From positions 231,118,467 to 231,182,466 of the forward strand of contig OX336388.2 in assembly GCA_946902985.2 (NCBI GenBank): DNA of 64,000 nucleotides, given 5' to 3'. Position numbers and translations under genes: made by a program. Positions 22,796 through 32,008 of the stretch are shown in pieces. Position 1 is the first letter of the stretch; every line of letters begins with the position of its first letter. The notes under the pieces are model-generated. The model was not told the origin of the DNA, made no database searches, and was given only the letters and a program-made list of their open reading frames with translations. This stretch comes from Meconema thalassinum (lineage: Eukaryota > Arthropoda > Insecta > Orthoptera > Tettigoniidae).

Positions 22796-22920
22796 GAGAC
22801 TCACATGTGCCGTCTGGCGGGTGCGGCATTGTGCCTAGCGGCAGCGTAGCGCCCAACTAATTTAATTCATTTAGACTTTTTAACGTTATTACATGAATAT
22901 CAGAGTAGTTGCTGGAGATT

Positions 22921-23156
22921 TATTTATTTATTTATTCGTGTCAGAATTACAAAACATAAAATGCACATATGTATTTGTTCAACAGAAGACTTCAAACAAT
23001 TTCTGCCCAGAACTTAGCCACTGCGATAGCACTTGAATTAGCTTCAGTCAAGTCATTCATTGTGCAGCTGCGCCACAATCACAGTCTTGGTCGGAAAATG
23101 CCACTTATATAAGTTGCCCCTGGATCTTGCAACTTCCACCCTCAGTCTGTTCAGGG
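22921..23156 (-). pseudogene. LINE 3' end (Jockey-like) with (AATA)n tail
   Basis: The minus strand contains TLNRLRVEVARSRGNLYKWH, which matches the end of RT/RNase-type ORF2 proteins of insect Jockey-like LINEs ('LNRLR...GR....L.KWG'). It proceeds through DLTEANSSAIAVAKFW to a short 3' region and an AATAAATAAATAAATAA tail (22921-22940 on the plus strand). The mariner piece begins at the truncated side. Confidence 0.7.
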
Positions 23157-23382
23157 TAATGAGTGCATCAACCAGCTGGACGTTGCCATCGGTAATGCAG
23201 GGGGGTGCATGCTGCTGCTCGCTTTGTATCGTCACGTGACGTGTACGCGTGCCCTCTAGCGACGGGCTGTGACCTTCCACGCTCTGGTCGGAACCACAAC
23301 TCGTTACACACGCCACGATTAGCCGATGTCGTCACCGGTTTGCGCATTACAGCCTCCGGCTCGTTACTTATTGAACGCACCT
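23157..23382 (-). mobile_element. Mariner family M derivative, copy 1 (truncated)
   Basis: The right end carries the terminal repeat GGTGCGTTCAATAAGTAACGAGCC (in two parts, reverse strand), next to TA. The interior matches 45660-45800 and 46030-46090 of copy 2, joined by a deletion. The left terminal repeat is absent, since the copy stops at a LINE tail. Confidence 0.75.
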
Positions 23383-24418
23383 TATAATAAATGCATTGAC
23401 AGAATCCAGGGCTTGACAGCGCGCTGTTGTAATCAGCATATGCTATAAATGTGACGGTGATTCATTGTGACTTTTCCACGACACGGCTATTGGAAAGCCT
23501 CGTTCTATATTTATCAGTAGAACTGTTCAAATCAGTTGGGTTGGTACTGCGCAAGGTGCTCAACTTGTTGGGCATACACTTGCGCCTGTATCATGTTGTC
23601 AGAAGCTGTCTATGACGTAATAAGACGGTCGTCAAGGCGAGTATCGATTCTCGCTAATTACCTGGCGACTGATCGATTGGTTCATTAATCAAAGTGCGGT
23701 TCTCTTCTCCTCACACCCCTTTCTCCCTCCATCCCTCCTTTAAGCTCCTTCCTTCTCTTACGTAATTTCATTTTACCTTTTGTGTCTGTCTTTGCTTCTA
23801 AGCCGGCCTTCCATACTCTTTATCGTATAATCAACAATATTGCATGAAGAAATATCAAACCAGGCTTTCTTAAATTCAATATCATTTTCAGTGATGGTAA
23901 AGTATTAGAAAGAAGTTTGAATTCATTCATTCATTCATTCATTCATATACAGGGTGTCACAAAAATATACGGCACAAAATGCAGGACACATTCCGCACAC
24001 TTAGACGAACAAATTATGTTATATGAACATGGGTCCGGAAACGCTTCGTTTCCATTTAACACCTCATTGTCTCCAACTCATTCATCACGGGAACACACAA
24101 GACCGGAACGTATCAGCATTCCACATGCAGCTCTTTGTCACAGGGGATGTTCAATATGCCCTCCGTGCTCATTGATGCCTCGCCGTCACACGGTGGGTCA
24201 AAATCGAAATCTAGGAGGACAAGATTATTTATTTTCATAATTTAAAAAATCAAAATGTATTACTTCTACAACATTCTCATATAATTGCCGCTCACTATTC
24301 TGGGATATAAACGCATCTTAGTGTAAATCTGTCACCACTGTTCGAGCAGTCTGAATTGGAGGGTGAATGTAAGTGGCTGTCGTTTGGTTGTCTTTGTGGT
24401 TAGTGTGATGCTTTAAGA

Positions 24419-24854
24419 TGGAACATGCAGCTGAAGGTAACGTGTTTCAGTTATTAATGGGCGTAATTGTTACGTAATTTTAGCTATATTTGCATTATAT
24501 AATATTTAACTATTATTTTTAAAATTATACTTTCACTTATATTTTTAGTATATTGCGTTACTCTGCGTCACTTTCTATTTAATGTTAAAATGTAGATAGC
24601 GTCTTGTAGTTTACGCCTGTTATAAGATTTTTTGCATCTTTTTACAACTTACTTAGTTATTTTACGTTTTAGAAGATGCCGCGCAACCAGTTCTCACACG
24701 TTTACAACTGTTTGAAGCACATGGTTCGACGATTATGTCAAAAGTGGAACTTTTTGACTTTGTTAAAAGTAAATTAGGGGTAGAAAATTGTTCTGAAGAG
24801 ATAACTGAATGCTCTATCCAACTCCTAGTCATAGACAATTTCTTGCATGTGTAG
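24419..24854 (+). other. Two-exon gene-like sequence inside the element
   Basis: ATGGAACATGCAGCTGAAG is followed by GTAACG, a plausible donor. A pyrimidine-rich stretch and 'ttttacgttttag' precede AAGATGCCGCG near 24671. Joining them gives a 66-codon frame: MEHAAEEDAAQPVLTRLQ, then LFEAHGSTIMSKVELFDFVK, SKLGVENCSEEITECSIQLL and so on to a stop at 24852-24854. I do not recognise the protein. It could be a host gene fragment captured by the transposon or simply older DNA into which arms were inserted. The splice model is only inferred. Confidence 0.35.
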
Positions 24855-24895
24855 ACGAGTTTAAAAAAGGTCTTAACTGATGTTTATTATGAAGT

Positions 24896-25200
24896 AAACA
24901 AATTATATACGTTGCTTTCACTCTAAATTCATGATTAAAACGTAAACATAATTTTGTCCCCATAGATTTCGATTTTGACCCACTTTGCGTCGTAGTGAAT
25001 CTCGGGTGCGCTGATGTATTCCTGGAGTATTGCGTAAGTTTCGCAGCCTTCCATAATACGGACACGCAGACTCTGAACATCTCGTACTGGGGTTTGATAC
25101 ACAAGAGCTTTCAAATGTCCCTACAAATAAAAGTCCAGTGGGTTTAGGTCCAGAGAGCTTGGAGGCGGGATAATTGGTCCAGCTCTACCTATCTATCTGT
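24896..25200 (-). pseudogene. Tc1/mariner-type DDE transposase C-terminus
   Basis: Minus strand: SLDLNPLDFYL, a stop where Trp is expected, GHLKALVYQTPVRDVQSLRV, then EYISAPEIHYDAKWV and a stop. The 'S(P)DLNPLDFYLWGHLK' pattern is the third catalytic Asp region of IS630/Tc1-type DDE transposases. The TGG-to-TAG change and missing upstream catalytic residues make it inactive. Confidence 0.8.
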
Positions 25201-25479
25201 CACCGACGGACATTAACACTTAAATGAGATCGTACTGATCACTGACAACAGGGCCATGTAAAACAAAACACGATTGTAACGTTCTGTTCTTGTGTGTTTC
25301 CCATGATTAATGAGTTGGAAACAATGAGGTGTAACATGGAAACAAAGCGTTTCCGGACCCATGTTCATATAACATAATTTATTCGTCTACGTGTGAGAAA
25401 TGTGTCCTGCAATTTTTGCCGTACATTTTTGTGACACCCTGTATAGATAGTTTTGAAGCCATTACTCAGTTAGTTATTG

Positions 25480-25520
25480 TTTTTAAGGGGCGTAACAGCG
25501 AGGTCATCTGATTCATTGGA
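25480..25520 (-). repeat. Shared retroposon 3' tail
   Basis: Contains 'tgtttttaaggggcgtaacagcgaggtcatc', which in reverse is GATGACCTCGCTG...CGCCCCTTAAAAACA, the tail module described at 1543. Confidence 0.55.
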
Positions 25521-25554
25521 CCATGAGTTATGGATTATGTGTATCAACAGACAG

Positions 25555-25950
25555 ATTAATGCTGGAGGGTACACTGCTGGAAACAGTAGACCAGTACAAA
25601 TATCCTGGGTGCATCATTTCAAGTGATAACAGAACACAACATGAGATTAATAGCCGAACTAAGTAATCAGCTCAGTTCGGAATCTTGCCTGGAACGAACA
25701 AGTTCCCTTGCGATCAAAACAAATCTTCTTTCAATCATACTTCACCCCCATAATAACACATGGTTTAGAAACCTGCGCAACAACTAAAGAAGTGGTTAGC
25801 GAACTGCAAGCCGCAGAAATGAAGTTCCTGCGAACTATGGTCCAGAAAACAAGGAAGGACAGAGTAAGCAATGAAAGAATAAGGGAAGGAGCAGGTGTGT
25901 ACCCATCCTTGAATGAAAGAGTGACACGGGGTCGGTTGAAATGGTTTGGT
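25555..25950 (+). pseudogene. LINE RT C-terminal region, 5' portion of a split copy
   Basis: Plus strand has LEGTLLETVDQYKYPGCIIS, 'SYFTPIITHGLETCATT', 'LQAAEMKFLRTMVQKTRKDR' and ends RLKWFGYV. It is the C-terminal half of a LINE ORF2 after the palm ('YKYLGxxIS', 'YGLETWxxT', 'EMKFLRxxxxxTxxDR', 'RLKWFGH'). Several frameshifts and a stop occur near 25663-25710. It resumes at 27541. Confidence 0.8.
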
Positions 25951-26334
25951 TATGTTATTTATTTATTTATTTATCGTTTGATGCTAACACAATAAAGAAA
26001 ACAAAGACATTAATACAGTGTCACAAACATCCGAACAATATGACAACAAGACATTTGACTATTAAAGTTGAACATTTCATAAATCTACATCCAGTCTATT
26101 TCACCAATTCACTGCTTCTGGAGTAGCACAATTTAAATCCTCCCGACTCCCCGGAAACGCTCGGCAGGGACAATCAAACACTATGTGTTCCAATGTCTGC
26201 GGAATGACGTCAGAGTCACAGTATGGCGAATCTTTCCAACCTCAAGTACGTAGTACAGAAGCACTTCTTCCCATACCACATTTAATATGATTGAGTCTAC
26301 TCCAGGTAAGTCTCGGCAAGTTGAAACCAGTGAA
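25951..26334 (-). pseudogene. LINE 3' end inserted in another LINE
   Basis: From the minus side: GFNLPRLTWSRLNHIKCGMG, a frameshift, SPYCDSDVIPQTLEHIVFDC, PCRAFPGSREDLN, then an AATAAATAAATAA-type tail at 25951-25976. The 'CxxDxxxQTxxHIxxxCP' pattern is the C-terminal zinc-binding region of Jockey-like LINE proteins. It is interrupted at 26335 by a Penelope-like element. Confidence 0.8.
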
Positions 26335-27258
26335 ATAGGAATCTCTGTTTTGCGGGCTTATAGGCCGTGTTCTAAGGACATTTTGTCGTCCTGACGTTTC
26401 GCTGAAGACTGCGTTCAGCATGTTCACAGGTTACATTAAGCGAGGTAAAACAAGTAAACAGAAGATATATAAAAAGTCCACACCCCACACATAGAGGCTA
26501 CCATAGCAACAGCGTACCACATAAAAGTAATGCATCAAGGACAGGGCTGCTCTTCTGTTGCATCTTCTCGTCTACGACGGTCTATGAGGGCAGGCTTGAG
26601 GGGATTAAGGACTGGAAGACAAGCTCTGTTCACACGTTCTGCTTCCTCCTTAAGATTGAAGCTGTTAGTATGCTTCGGGATTGCAATGGTCTCCCTTTGT
26701 AGCCTGGCATGATAAGACACCGTGGTGGACAGAACTTCGGTGTCTCCATATCTTATGTCGTGACCTGCGAGTAGCGAGTGTGCTGCAACAGTGGATTTAT
26801 CTGTTTGTCCCAGCCGGCTGTGTCGTTTGTGCTCCTTGAGGCGAGTGGCAATACTTCTTTTTGTTGTTCCGATATATACTTGGCCACAATCACACGGGAT
26901 TTTATAAACCCCTGCCGCGGTATGAGGACGTCGCTTATCTTTAGCGGACCTAAACATGTCCTTAATTTTTCGCGTAGGCCTGTATATGGCCTTTATATCA
27001 TGGGACTCAGCCTCCCTATTCCGTCCGTGACCTTTTTTATATATGGAAGGAAAGCTCTAGCCAGGGGCTGCTTGTCTCCAATTACCCTTGTAGTAGCCTC
27101 TATGTGTGGGTTGTTGACTATTTATATATCTTCTGTTTACTTGTTTTACCTCGCTTAATGTAAGCTGTGAACATGCTGAACGCAGTCTTCAGCGAAACGT
27201 CAGGACGACAAAATGTCCTTAGAACACGGCCTATAAGAGAGATTCCTATTTCAACGCC
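26335..27258 (-). mobile_element. Penelope-like element, truncated, with inverted terminal arms
   Basis: About 920 bp. Arms of about 170 bp in opposite orientation (26335-26508 and 27084-27258) begin TGAAATAGGAATCTCT and share 'gccgtgttctaaggacattt' in reverse. Between them the minus strand encodes the C-terminal RT tail and a GIY-YIG endonuclease. Terminal repeats in inverted orientation and a GIY-YIG domain are family features of Penelope-like elements. Most of the RT is missing (a full protein is around 700-850 residues). Confidence 0.85.
26535..27060 (-). pseudogene. Penelope-like protein: RT tail plus GIY-YIG endonuclease
   Basis: The longest open piece (26535-26957) is 140 codons: GVY at residues 16-18, CDCG at 22-25, YIG at 28-30, then TTKRSIATRLKEHKRH with the conserved Arg, and a VAAHSLLAGH motif. 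This is the GIY-YIG nicking endonuclease of Penelope-like elements, with its CxC zinc-linked motif. Upstream, out of frame, are PYIKKVTDGIG and KAIYRPTRKIKDMFRS, the linker following the RT. At least one frameshift near 27010 separates them. The endonuclease part itself looks intact, but no start for a complete protein remains. Confidence 0.88.
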
Positions 27259-27540
27259 GGCCGGTCGTGAAAGTCTGAATTTTTACTGAAACCAGCGAGT
27301 TTTGTAGTTGGGTTCGAAACTTGTACAATGCCTCGAGGAGGAGCTCTTGTCCACTCAGTACTGCTTCACGTCCGTAGGTGAAACCTTAAAATAGGTAGGC
27401 CTACCCTACACGTGTCCCCTGATTGGTGCCAAGAAAGCAACAATGACTCAGATGCCGCCGTACTGCCCTTCAGGGAATCACGGCCACAATTCGGAATGAA
27501 GTAATAGTCCTTTTCAGGACGTACAGTTCCAAACACGGAC
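27259..27540. other. Unassigned, between Penelope arm and split LINE
   Basis: By position this could be the upstream part of the inserted LINE at 25951-26334, but I could not recognise LINE protein motifs in any frame. Confidence 0.3.
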
Positions 27541-27760
27541 AATGGGTTTGGTCAAGTCAAACGAATGGACGATGGTAGGGCAGCAAAACATTAGCTCCAG
27601 ACAGTTGTGGTTGGAAAAAGACCAGTAAGAAGACCTAAAAAGAGATAGCTGGACCAAGTGGAGGAGGATATAGGAACAAGAGAAATCAACTGGGATACAA
27701 CCGACAGCAGTGGCTACGCTGGCTAAAGCGCAGCGTTAGGTCATGGGGCCAAGCTCTCTG
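27541..27760 (+). pseudogene. LINE RT C-terminal region, 3' portion of the split copy
   Basis: Continues the frame left at 25950: KRMDDGRAAK, then VVVGKRPVRRPKKR, a stop, LDQVEEDIGTREINWDTT. 'KRP.GRPKKRW.DQVEEDI' is the standard tail of such LINE proteins. The flanks AATGGTTTGGT (25940-25950) and AATGGGTTTGGT (27541-27552) are the probable target duplication of the intervening 1.6 kb. Confidence 0.75.
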
Positions 27761-27764
27761 CTGA

Positions 27765-27962
27765 CAATAAAAAACTGACTCGGTAGACGCGTGGGTTCGA
27801 GCCCGTGGGTGACCTGCGTGTCGGGATAAGAGAAGGAATGAATGATGGTGAATGAAACTGGGCACGGATGTGGAAGGAAGCGGCCGTGGCCTGTCAGAAG
27901 GTACCGTCCCAGCATTTTCCTAGTGTCAAAAATGGGAAACCACGGAAAACCATTTCAAGGAC
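27765..27962 (-). mobile_element. SINE-like retroposon body
   Basis: Contains a tRNA-type GGGTTCGAGCCC and, on the minus strand, 'ggttttccgtggtttccca' followed by 'ggccacggccgcttccttcc', a widespread insect SINE body. The GGCCACGGCCGC block also occurs in both LTR elements A and B. Confidence 0.55.
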
Positions 27963-28236
27963 ATGGCCTCCTGGAAATTAAACTGAAATAGTATTATCTA
28001 CATGTGTGCCAATTTTGGAATAGCTCCCATGCATACCTTCCATCTTGGAACATGGGGCTCAAATTTCTGGTGCGTTTTTTCAGCAGTTAGTAGCACTGAC
28101 ATCATTTTCAAATATGGGCTTGAGATATTCCGGTATACATCTTTACTCATACTAAATTTGGTTTCGATTTTCCCGGATCGATCTCATAAGTCTACTTTGT
28201 CCTCATTTTTGCAAAATGTGAAAAGTAGGCTAAAAA
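27963..28236 (+). repeat. Left arm of a large inverted repeat
   Basis: Runs from GGCCTCCTGGAAATTAAACTG to the hairpin terminus 'gaaaagtaggctaaaa'. Pairs with 28681-29050 in reverse. The terminal 'gatctcataag...aagtaggcta' is the same as in the element at 2288-3793. Confidence 0.8.
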
Positions 28237-28339
28237 TATTATTGTAATGCCAGTAGATTTAGATTCGAATAACAAAGTGCGGATGCGAGGCGGATGCAGA
28301 TAATAGATGTCATAGTATTTTCTTGTTACCGTAAACATG

Positions 28340-28450
28340 GTGTCCACAGGCAGGAATTTTGTTTTTGATCTGGAAAAGTCAGGAAAAAATGTGCAAAAAT
28401 GGCGTGAGTCAGGAAAAAATGGCAAAAGTATTAGAAAGTCAGGAATGTTA
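28340..28450 (+). repeat. CCTGGAAA-type repeat fragment
   Basis: 'tggaaaagtcaggaaaaaatg' recurs twice here, resembling 38060-38135 and the element at 20506-21784. Confidence 0.5.
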
Positions 28451-28680
28451 TATTAACCATACAGTATTTTGTGTTTTACAGCCATATTTTGATGTTACTA
28501 GTTCAACTAATCTCTGAAGATAAAAAGCAATATCTCACTGGACATTATGGTAAGTTTCCATTTTTACAGTAAATCATAGTAAAAACCTCTTTTACCTATT
28601 TTTTGTACGCTTTTTTTTGGTATTGGCGTAGGGATGTGCGACCCCATCACTATAGTTTAGTTTATTAAGTGCTTTGATTT

Positions 28681-29050
28681 ATTAGCCTACTTTTCACATT
28701 TTGCAAAAATGAGGAAAAAGTAGTCTTATGAGATCGGGCAAATGTGTGTCTGTCTGTCTGTCCTTCTGTCTGTCTGTCTGTCTGTCTGGCTGTGTGTGTG
28801 TCCCCCCCTATCAACTCCTAAACGGCTGCAGCAATCAAAACCAAATTTAGTATGAGTAAAGATGTGCACCGGAATATCTCACGTCCATATTTGAAAATGA
28901 TGTCAGTGCTACCAACTGCTGAAAAAACGCACTAGAAATTTGAGCTCCATGTTGGATATCTTGCAAGGTATACATGGGAGCTATTCCAAAATTGGCACAC
29001 ATGTAGATAATACTATTTCAGTTTAATTTCCAGGAGGCCAACCATGGCAG
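28681..29050 (-). repeat. Right arm of a large inverted repeat
   Basis: Reverse counterpart of 27963-28236, starting at TTAGCCTACTTTTCAC. It has an additional (TCTG)n/(TG)n stretch at 28745-28805 that the left arm lacks. Confidence 0.8.
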
Positions 29051-29089
29051 TGTTACCAAAATAATTTTAAGCCTCCTGATAGGTCCAAT

Positions 29090-30407
29090 TGTAACGATTC
29101 GATCCCATACCTATTATATTTAAAGGGTTATTCATTTATCATGTTATTATTATTATTAATTAGTACATCCATGAGATGATTTCTATATCAGATAATTGTA
29201 AGCGGTTTTTATTATTATAGTCAGAAATATTTTTATTAACAATTATTTGTAAAGAGACGAAGTAAAATATATAATGCAACAAGATTGCCAAATAGGATCA
29301 ACCCAATGCGTCACAAACTGAACGACGTAGTAATAATTTCACCACGGCAAACTGCGTCATTTTCCTGGGATGCAAAGAAACCCAATATGAGTAACCATCA
29401 CGTGCGCACCATATAGTTCCTTCGAGAAGGAATGGAACATTATATTTCAACTATGGTGTAACCAATACGTCACTACTGTAGCCCATATACGCGTCAAAGC
29501 TGCAACTAGCCCTCGTGGAGGAATGAACACAGAAGAGAGGGTAGCTTGCTTCTAGAGTGGGGGCTGTGACACCACGTGACAAGGAAGTATTTGTACCTGC
29601 GACATCGGACAAGAGTGGCATTCATCAATAGCTATCAATGAAGGGAGGAAGTGGTAACCTTGCTCTCTGGGTCTTAATGAACTGAGCAAACAGAGTGGGC
29701 AAAGTACGATGTCTTGCCGAAATCTATATCAATACATAATGGGTTATATCCCTGATCAAGAGTCTTTCTACAGATGGCAACGTATTTAATGAGGATATTT
29801 CATAGTAATTGAGATATCACATCATTTTTTTAAACATAAGCGACGTAACATCGAGATCATCGATCATTTCTTAAATATGACGAATCTTCGAATGGGTGAG
29901 CAAACAATTAAATAAAACTATCGTCTCTATTATAATTTAACTTCAATTAACTTTCAATTCATTTTAAATGTTCAGTTCCTTTTAAATTAATTGCCGCATT
30001 GAGTAATTTTAAATTCAATTGTGTGACTATCACTATTCTGTTTTATTAATATTTTGTTCTTGAGTCAATAAATTCATTCTCTTCAACGTAATGCCTATTT
30101 CTTTCATTGTAGTTAGTACTTTAAGGCAATCATATTCCTTGATTAAATACTGGATTGGTTAGATGACTTTGTCTCACTACGGCCCGGGTAAGTGGTCTCC
30201 ACTCTACTGCTGATAGCCGAGGATTAATTAATAAATTTCGATTCACTGTCTTAAATAGGAATCTGGCGCTCAACAACACTTATTATATTACACTATCACA
30301 GGTAAGGTCACACCACAGTGTATATTATTTATTCTTATTATGTTTGTTTTTATTGAACCACAATAGTCATATCACCACGTTTAACAACATATATTAAAAA
30401 TGTTACA
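29090..30407 (+). repeat. 5' LTR of element B
   Basis: 1318 bp, ends TGTAAC and GTTACA. About 70 bp longer than A's LTR, mostly through indels in the central part (29380-29520 and 29640-29700). Confidence 0.94.
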
Positions 30408-30409
30408 TC

Positions 30410-30426
30410 TGGCGCCCAACGTGGGG
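30410..30426 (+). other. Primer-binding site, tRNA-Lys(CUU) type
   Basis: TGGCGCCCAACGTGGGG, two bases after the 5' LTR. It is exactly complementary to the last 17 nucleotides, including CCA, of insect tRNA-Lys(CUU) as I remember that sequence. Several insect Ty3/gypsy lineages (Osvaldo/Ulysses-like) use this primer. Confidence 0.85.
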
Positions 30427-30550
30427 ACACGAAAACCATTCGGTATTTAGTCAGAGGAGTGTATAATTTCAGTGCAAATTGTCAGTGCTTTTGGGGGACA
30501 GTGAAGTGAGTGAATTTTGGAAGGGCAATTTTTATACGGTGTACTTAGAG

Positions 30551-32008
30551 ATGGCAGATAAGAATACAGAGGTACATCCTGAGACTAGTGGTGGTCAGGA
30601 AAAAGAAAAGTCTATAGATATTCCTGACGATAAATTCAATTTACTCATGAGGATGTTTGATAAATTAGATAAGGATAGTAGAGAACGTCAGGAAAGGAGA
30701 GAGAAAGAAAGAAAAGAACATCAGGAGTGGTTGAAGAACTCAGATAGAGAACATCAGAAATGGATGAGAAAGGAGACTGTAATTGAAAGCAGATTGGAGT
30801 CAGAGGAAATTGTAGTTGAAAACAAATCTGAATCAGAGGAAATTGTAGGTGAAAGCAGATTAGAGTCAGAGGAGATAGTAGAAGAAAACATAGTAGAGTT
30901 GGAGGAGATTGTAGGTGAAAGTAGAGTAGAGTCAAAGGAGATAGTAGAAGAAAGCATAGTAGAGTTGGAGGAGATTGTAGGTGAAAGTAGATTAGAGTCA
31001 GAGGAGATAGTAGAAGAAAGCATAATAGAGTTGGAGGAGATTGTAGGTGAGAGCAGATTAGAGTCAGACGAGATTTTAGGTGAAGGTAGATTGGAGGTAG
31101 AAGAAATTGTAGTTGAAAACAGATTAGAGTCAGTGGAGATTGTAGGTGAAAGCAGATTGGAATCGGAGGAGATCTTAGGTGAGGAACGGCAAATAGCGGA
31201 GATTTTAGGTGAAATCAGATTAGAGTCAGACGAGAGTTTAGGTGAAAGCAAATTGGAATTAGGGGAGATTGTAGGTGAAAGCAGATTGGAGGTAGAGGAG
31301 ATTTTAGATGAAAGTAGCTTAGGTAAGGAACAGCAATCAGCGGAGATGATAGATGAAAGCAGGACAGCTATAGAAGAGACTATAGAACGTAGTGAAAAAG
31401 AAGTGGAGAAGATGAGAGAAAAGATAGGGATAGAAGTAGGTAAGATGAAGAAAGTACTAGGCACTCAAGAAATTAAGATGCAGAAAATCTTAGGTGAAGA
31501 GGATATGCTGAATAGGGAAGAATTTAATGACGGTGTAGTGGAAATTAATGTGAAATTATTAGAGGCAGAGAAGCGTGCGTTAAATCATAGTCAGAAGGAC
31601 ATGATTAGTAAACAGATAAAGAGGAGGAGGGAGATAGGTAAGAGCAGAAGCAATAGGCAACGGCTAAAGAGAAAATTATGGAGTAGTAGTGGAGAAGTGA
31701 AGAGGAGACATGTAGGTAGATATTTTAGAAGTAAAATGAGAGAGAAGAGAATTAAATTGTTAGAGGAAAAGGAAATAAGGATGAAAGAGAGAAAGAAAGC
31801 ATATGATGTGCAGTGGCGTACTGAAGTAGCTAGACTTGGGGAAGTGAGAGGGGGAAATTCGAAGTACTGTGTTACTATGGATGAATGTAGTACAGAGGAA
31901 GTAGAAACTAATGTAACACGGAAGGAATCATGTGGAATTCCAGTTAAAGATAGAATTGAAGATGAATGCGGTAAGAACTGTGAAATGCCAGAGAACGTAG
32001 TGATGTAA
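30551..32008 (+). CDS. Coiled-coil protein of LTR element B (Gag-like position)
   Basis: Intact 485-residue frame from ATG (MADKNTEVHPETSGG). The frame is open upstream to 30479, with the FWKGN-YTVY peptide shared with A. After a short acidic start and a KDSRERQERREKERKEHQEW segment come about fifteen to twenty 10-12-residue repeats (ESRLESEEIVG type, residues ~85-280), a basic KRRREIGKSRSNRQRLKRKL block and the conserved C-terminus (RHVGRYFRSKMREKRIKLL, AYDVQWRTEVARL). It lacks A's 29-residue units and most of A's Asn-rich N-terminus, so repeat content is fluid while the C-terminal 170 residues are well kept. Function unknown; Gag-like by position. Confidence 0.75.
   Translation: MADKNTEVHPETSGGQEKEKSIDIPDDKFNLLMRMFDKLDKDSRERQERREKERKEHQEWLKNSDREHQKWMRKETVIESRLESEEIVVENKSESEEIVGESRLESEEIVEENIVELEEIVGESRVESKEIVEESIVELEEIVGESRLESEEIVEESIIELEEIVGESRLESDEILGEGRLEVEEIVVENRLESVEIVGESRLESEEILGEERQIAEILGEIRLESDESLGESKLELGEIVGESRLEVEEILDESSLGKEQQSAEMIDESRTAIEETIERSEKEVEKMREKIGIEVGKMKKVLGTQEIKMQKILGEEDMLNREEFNDGVVEINVKLLEAEKRALNHSQKDMISKQIKRRREIGKSRSNRQRLKRKLWSSSGEVKRRHVGRYFRSKMREKRIKLLEEKEIRMKERKKAYDVQWRTEVARLGEVRGGNSKYCVTMDECSTEEVETNVTRKESCGIPVKDRIEDECGKNCEMPENVVM

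Larger units (their letters stand above)
23950..25441. mobile_element. Tc1/mariner-type element with long TIRs and internal gene-like insert
   Basis: Ends CAGGGTGTCAC, with arms of about 155 bp that pair (23950-24110 with 25290-25441), and TA on both sides. Transposase C-terminal sequence lies inside both arms in opposite orientation: about 24150-24240 on plus (heavily deleted) and 24896-25200 on minus. Between them, about 24250-24890, is unrelated DNA with an exon-intron-exon appearance. This makes the element look like two inverted derivatives enclosing foreign sequence. Confidence 0.75.

Noticed and set aside
30754..31464. 236-codon frame antisense to the element B protein, and a 191-codon frame antisense in element A
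   Set aside because: Shadow of the repetitive coiled-coil gene; both strands stay open because of its repeat codons.
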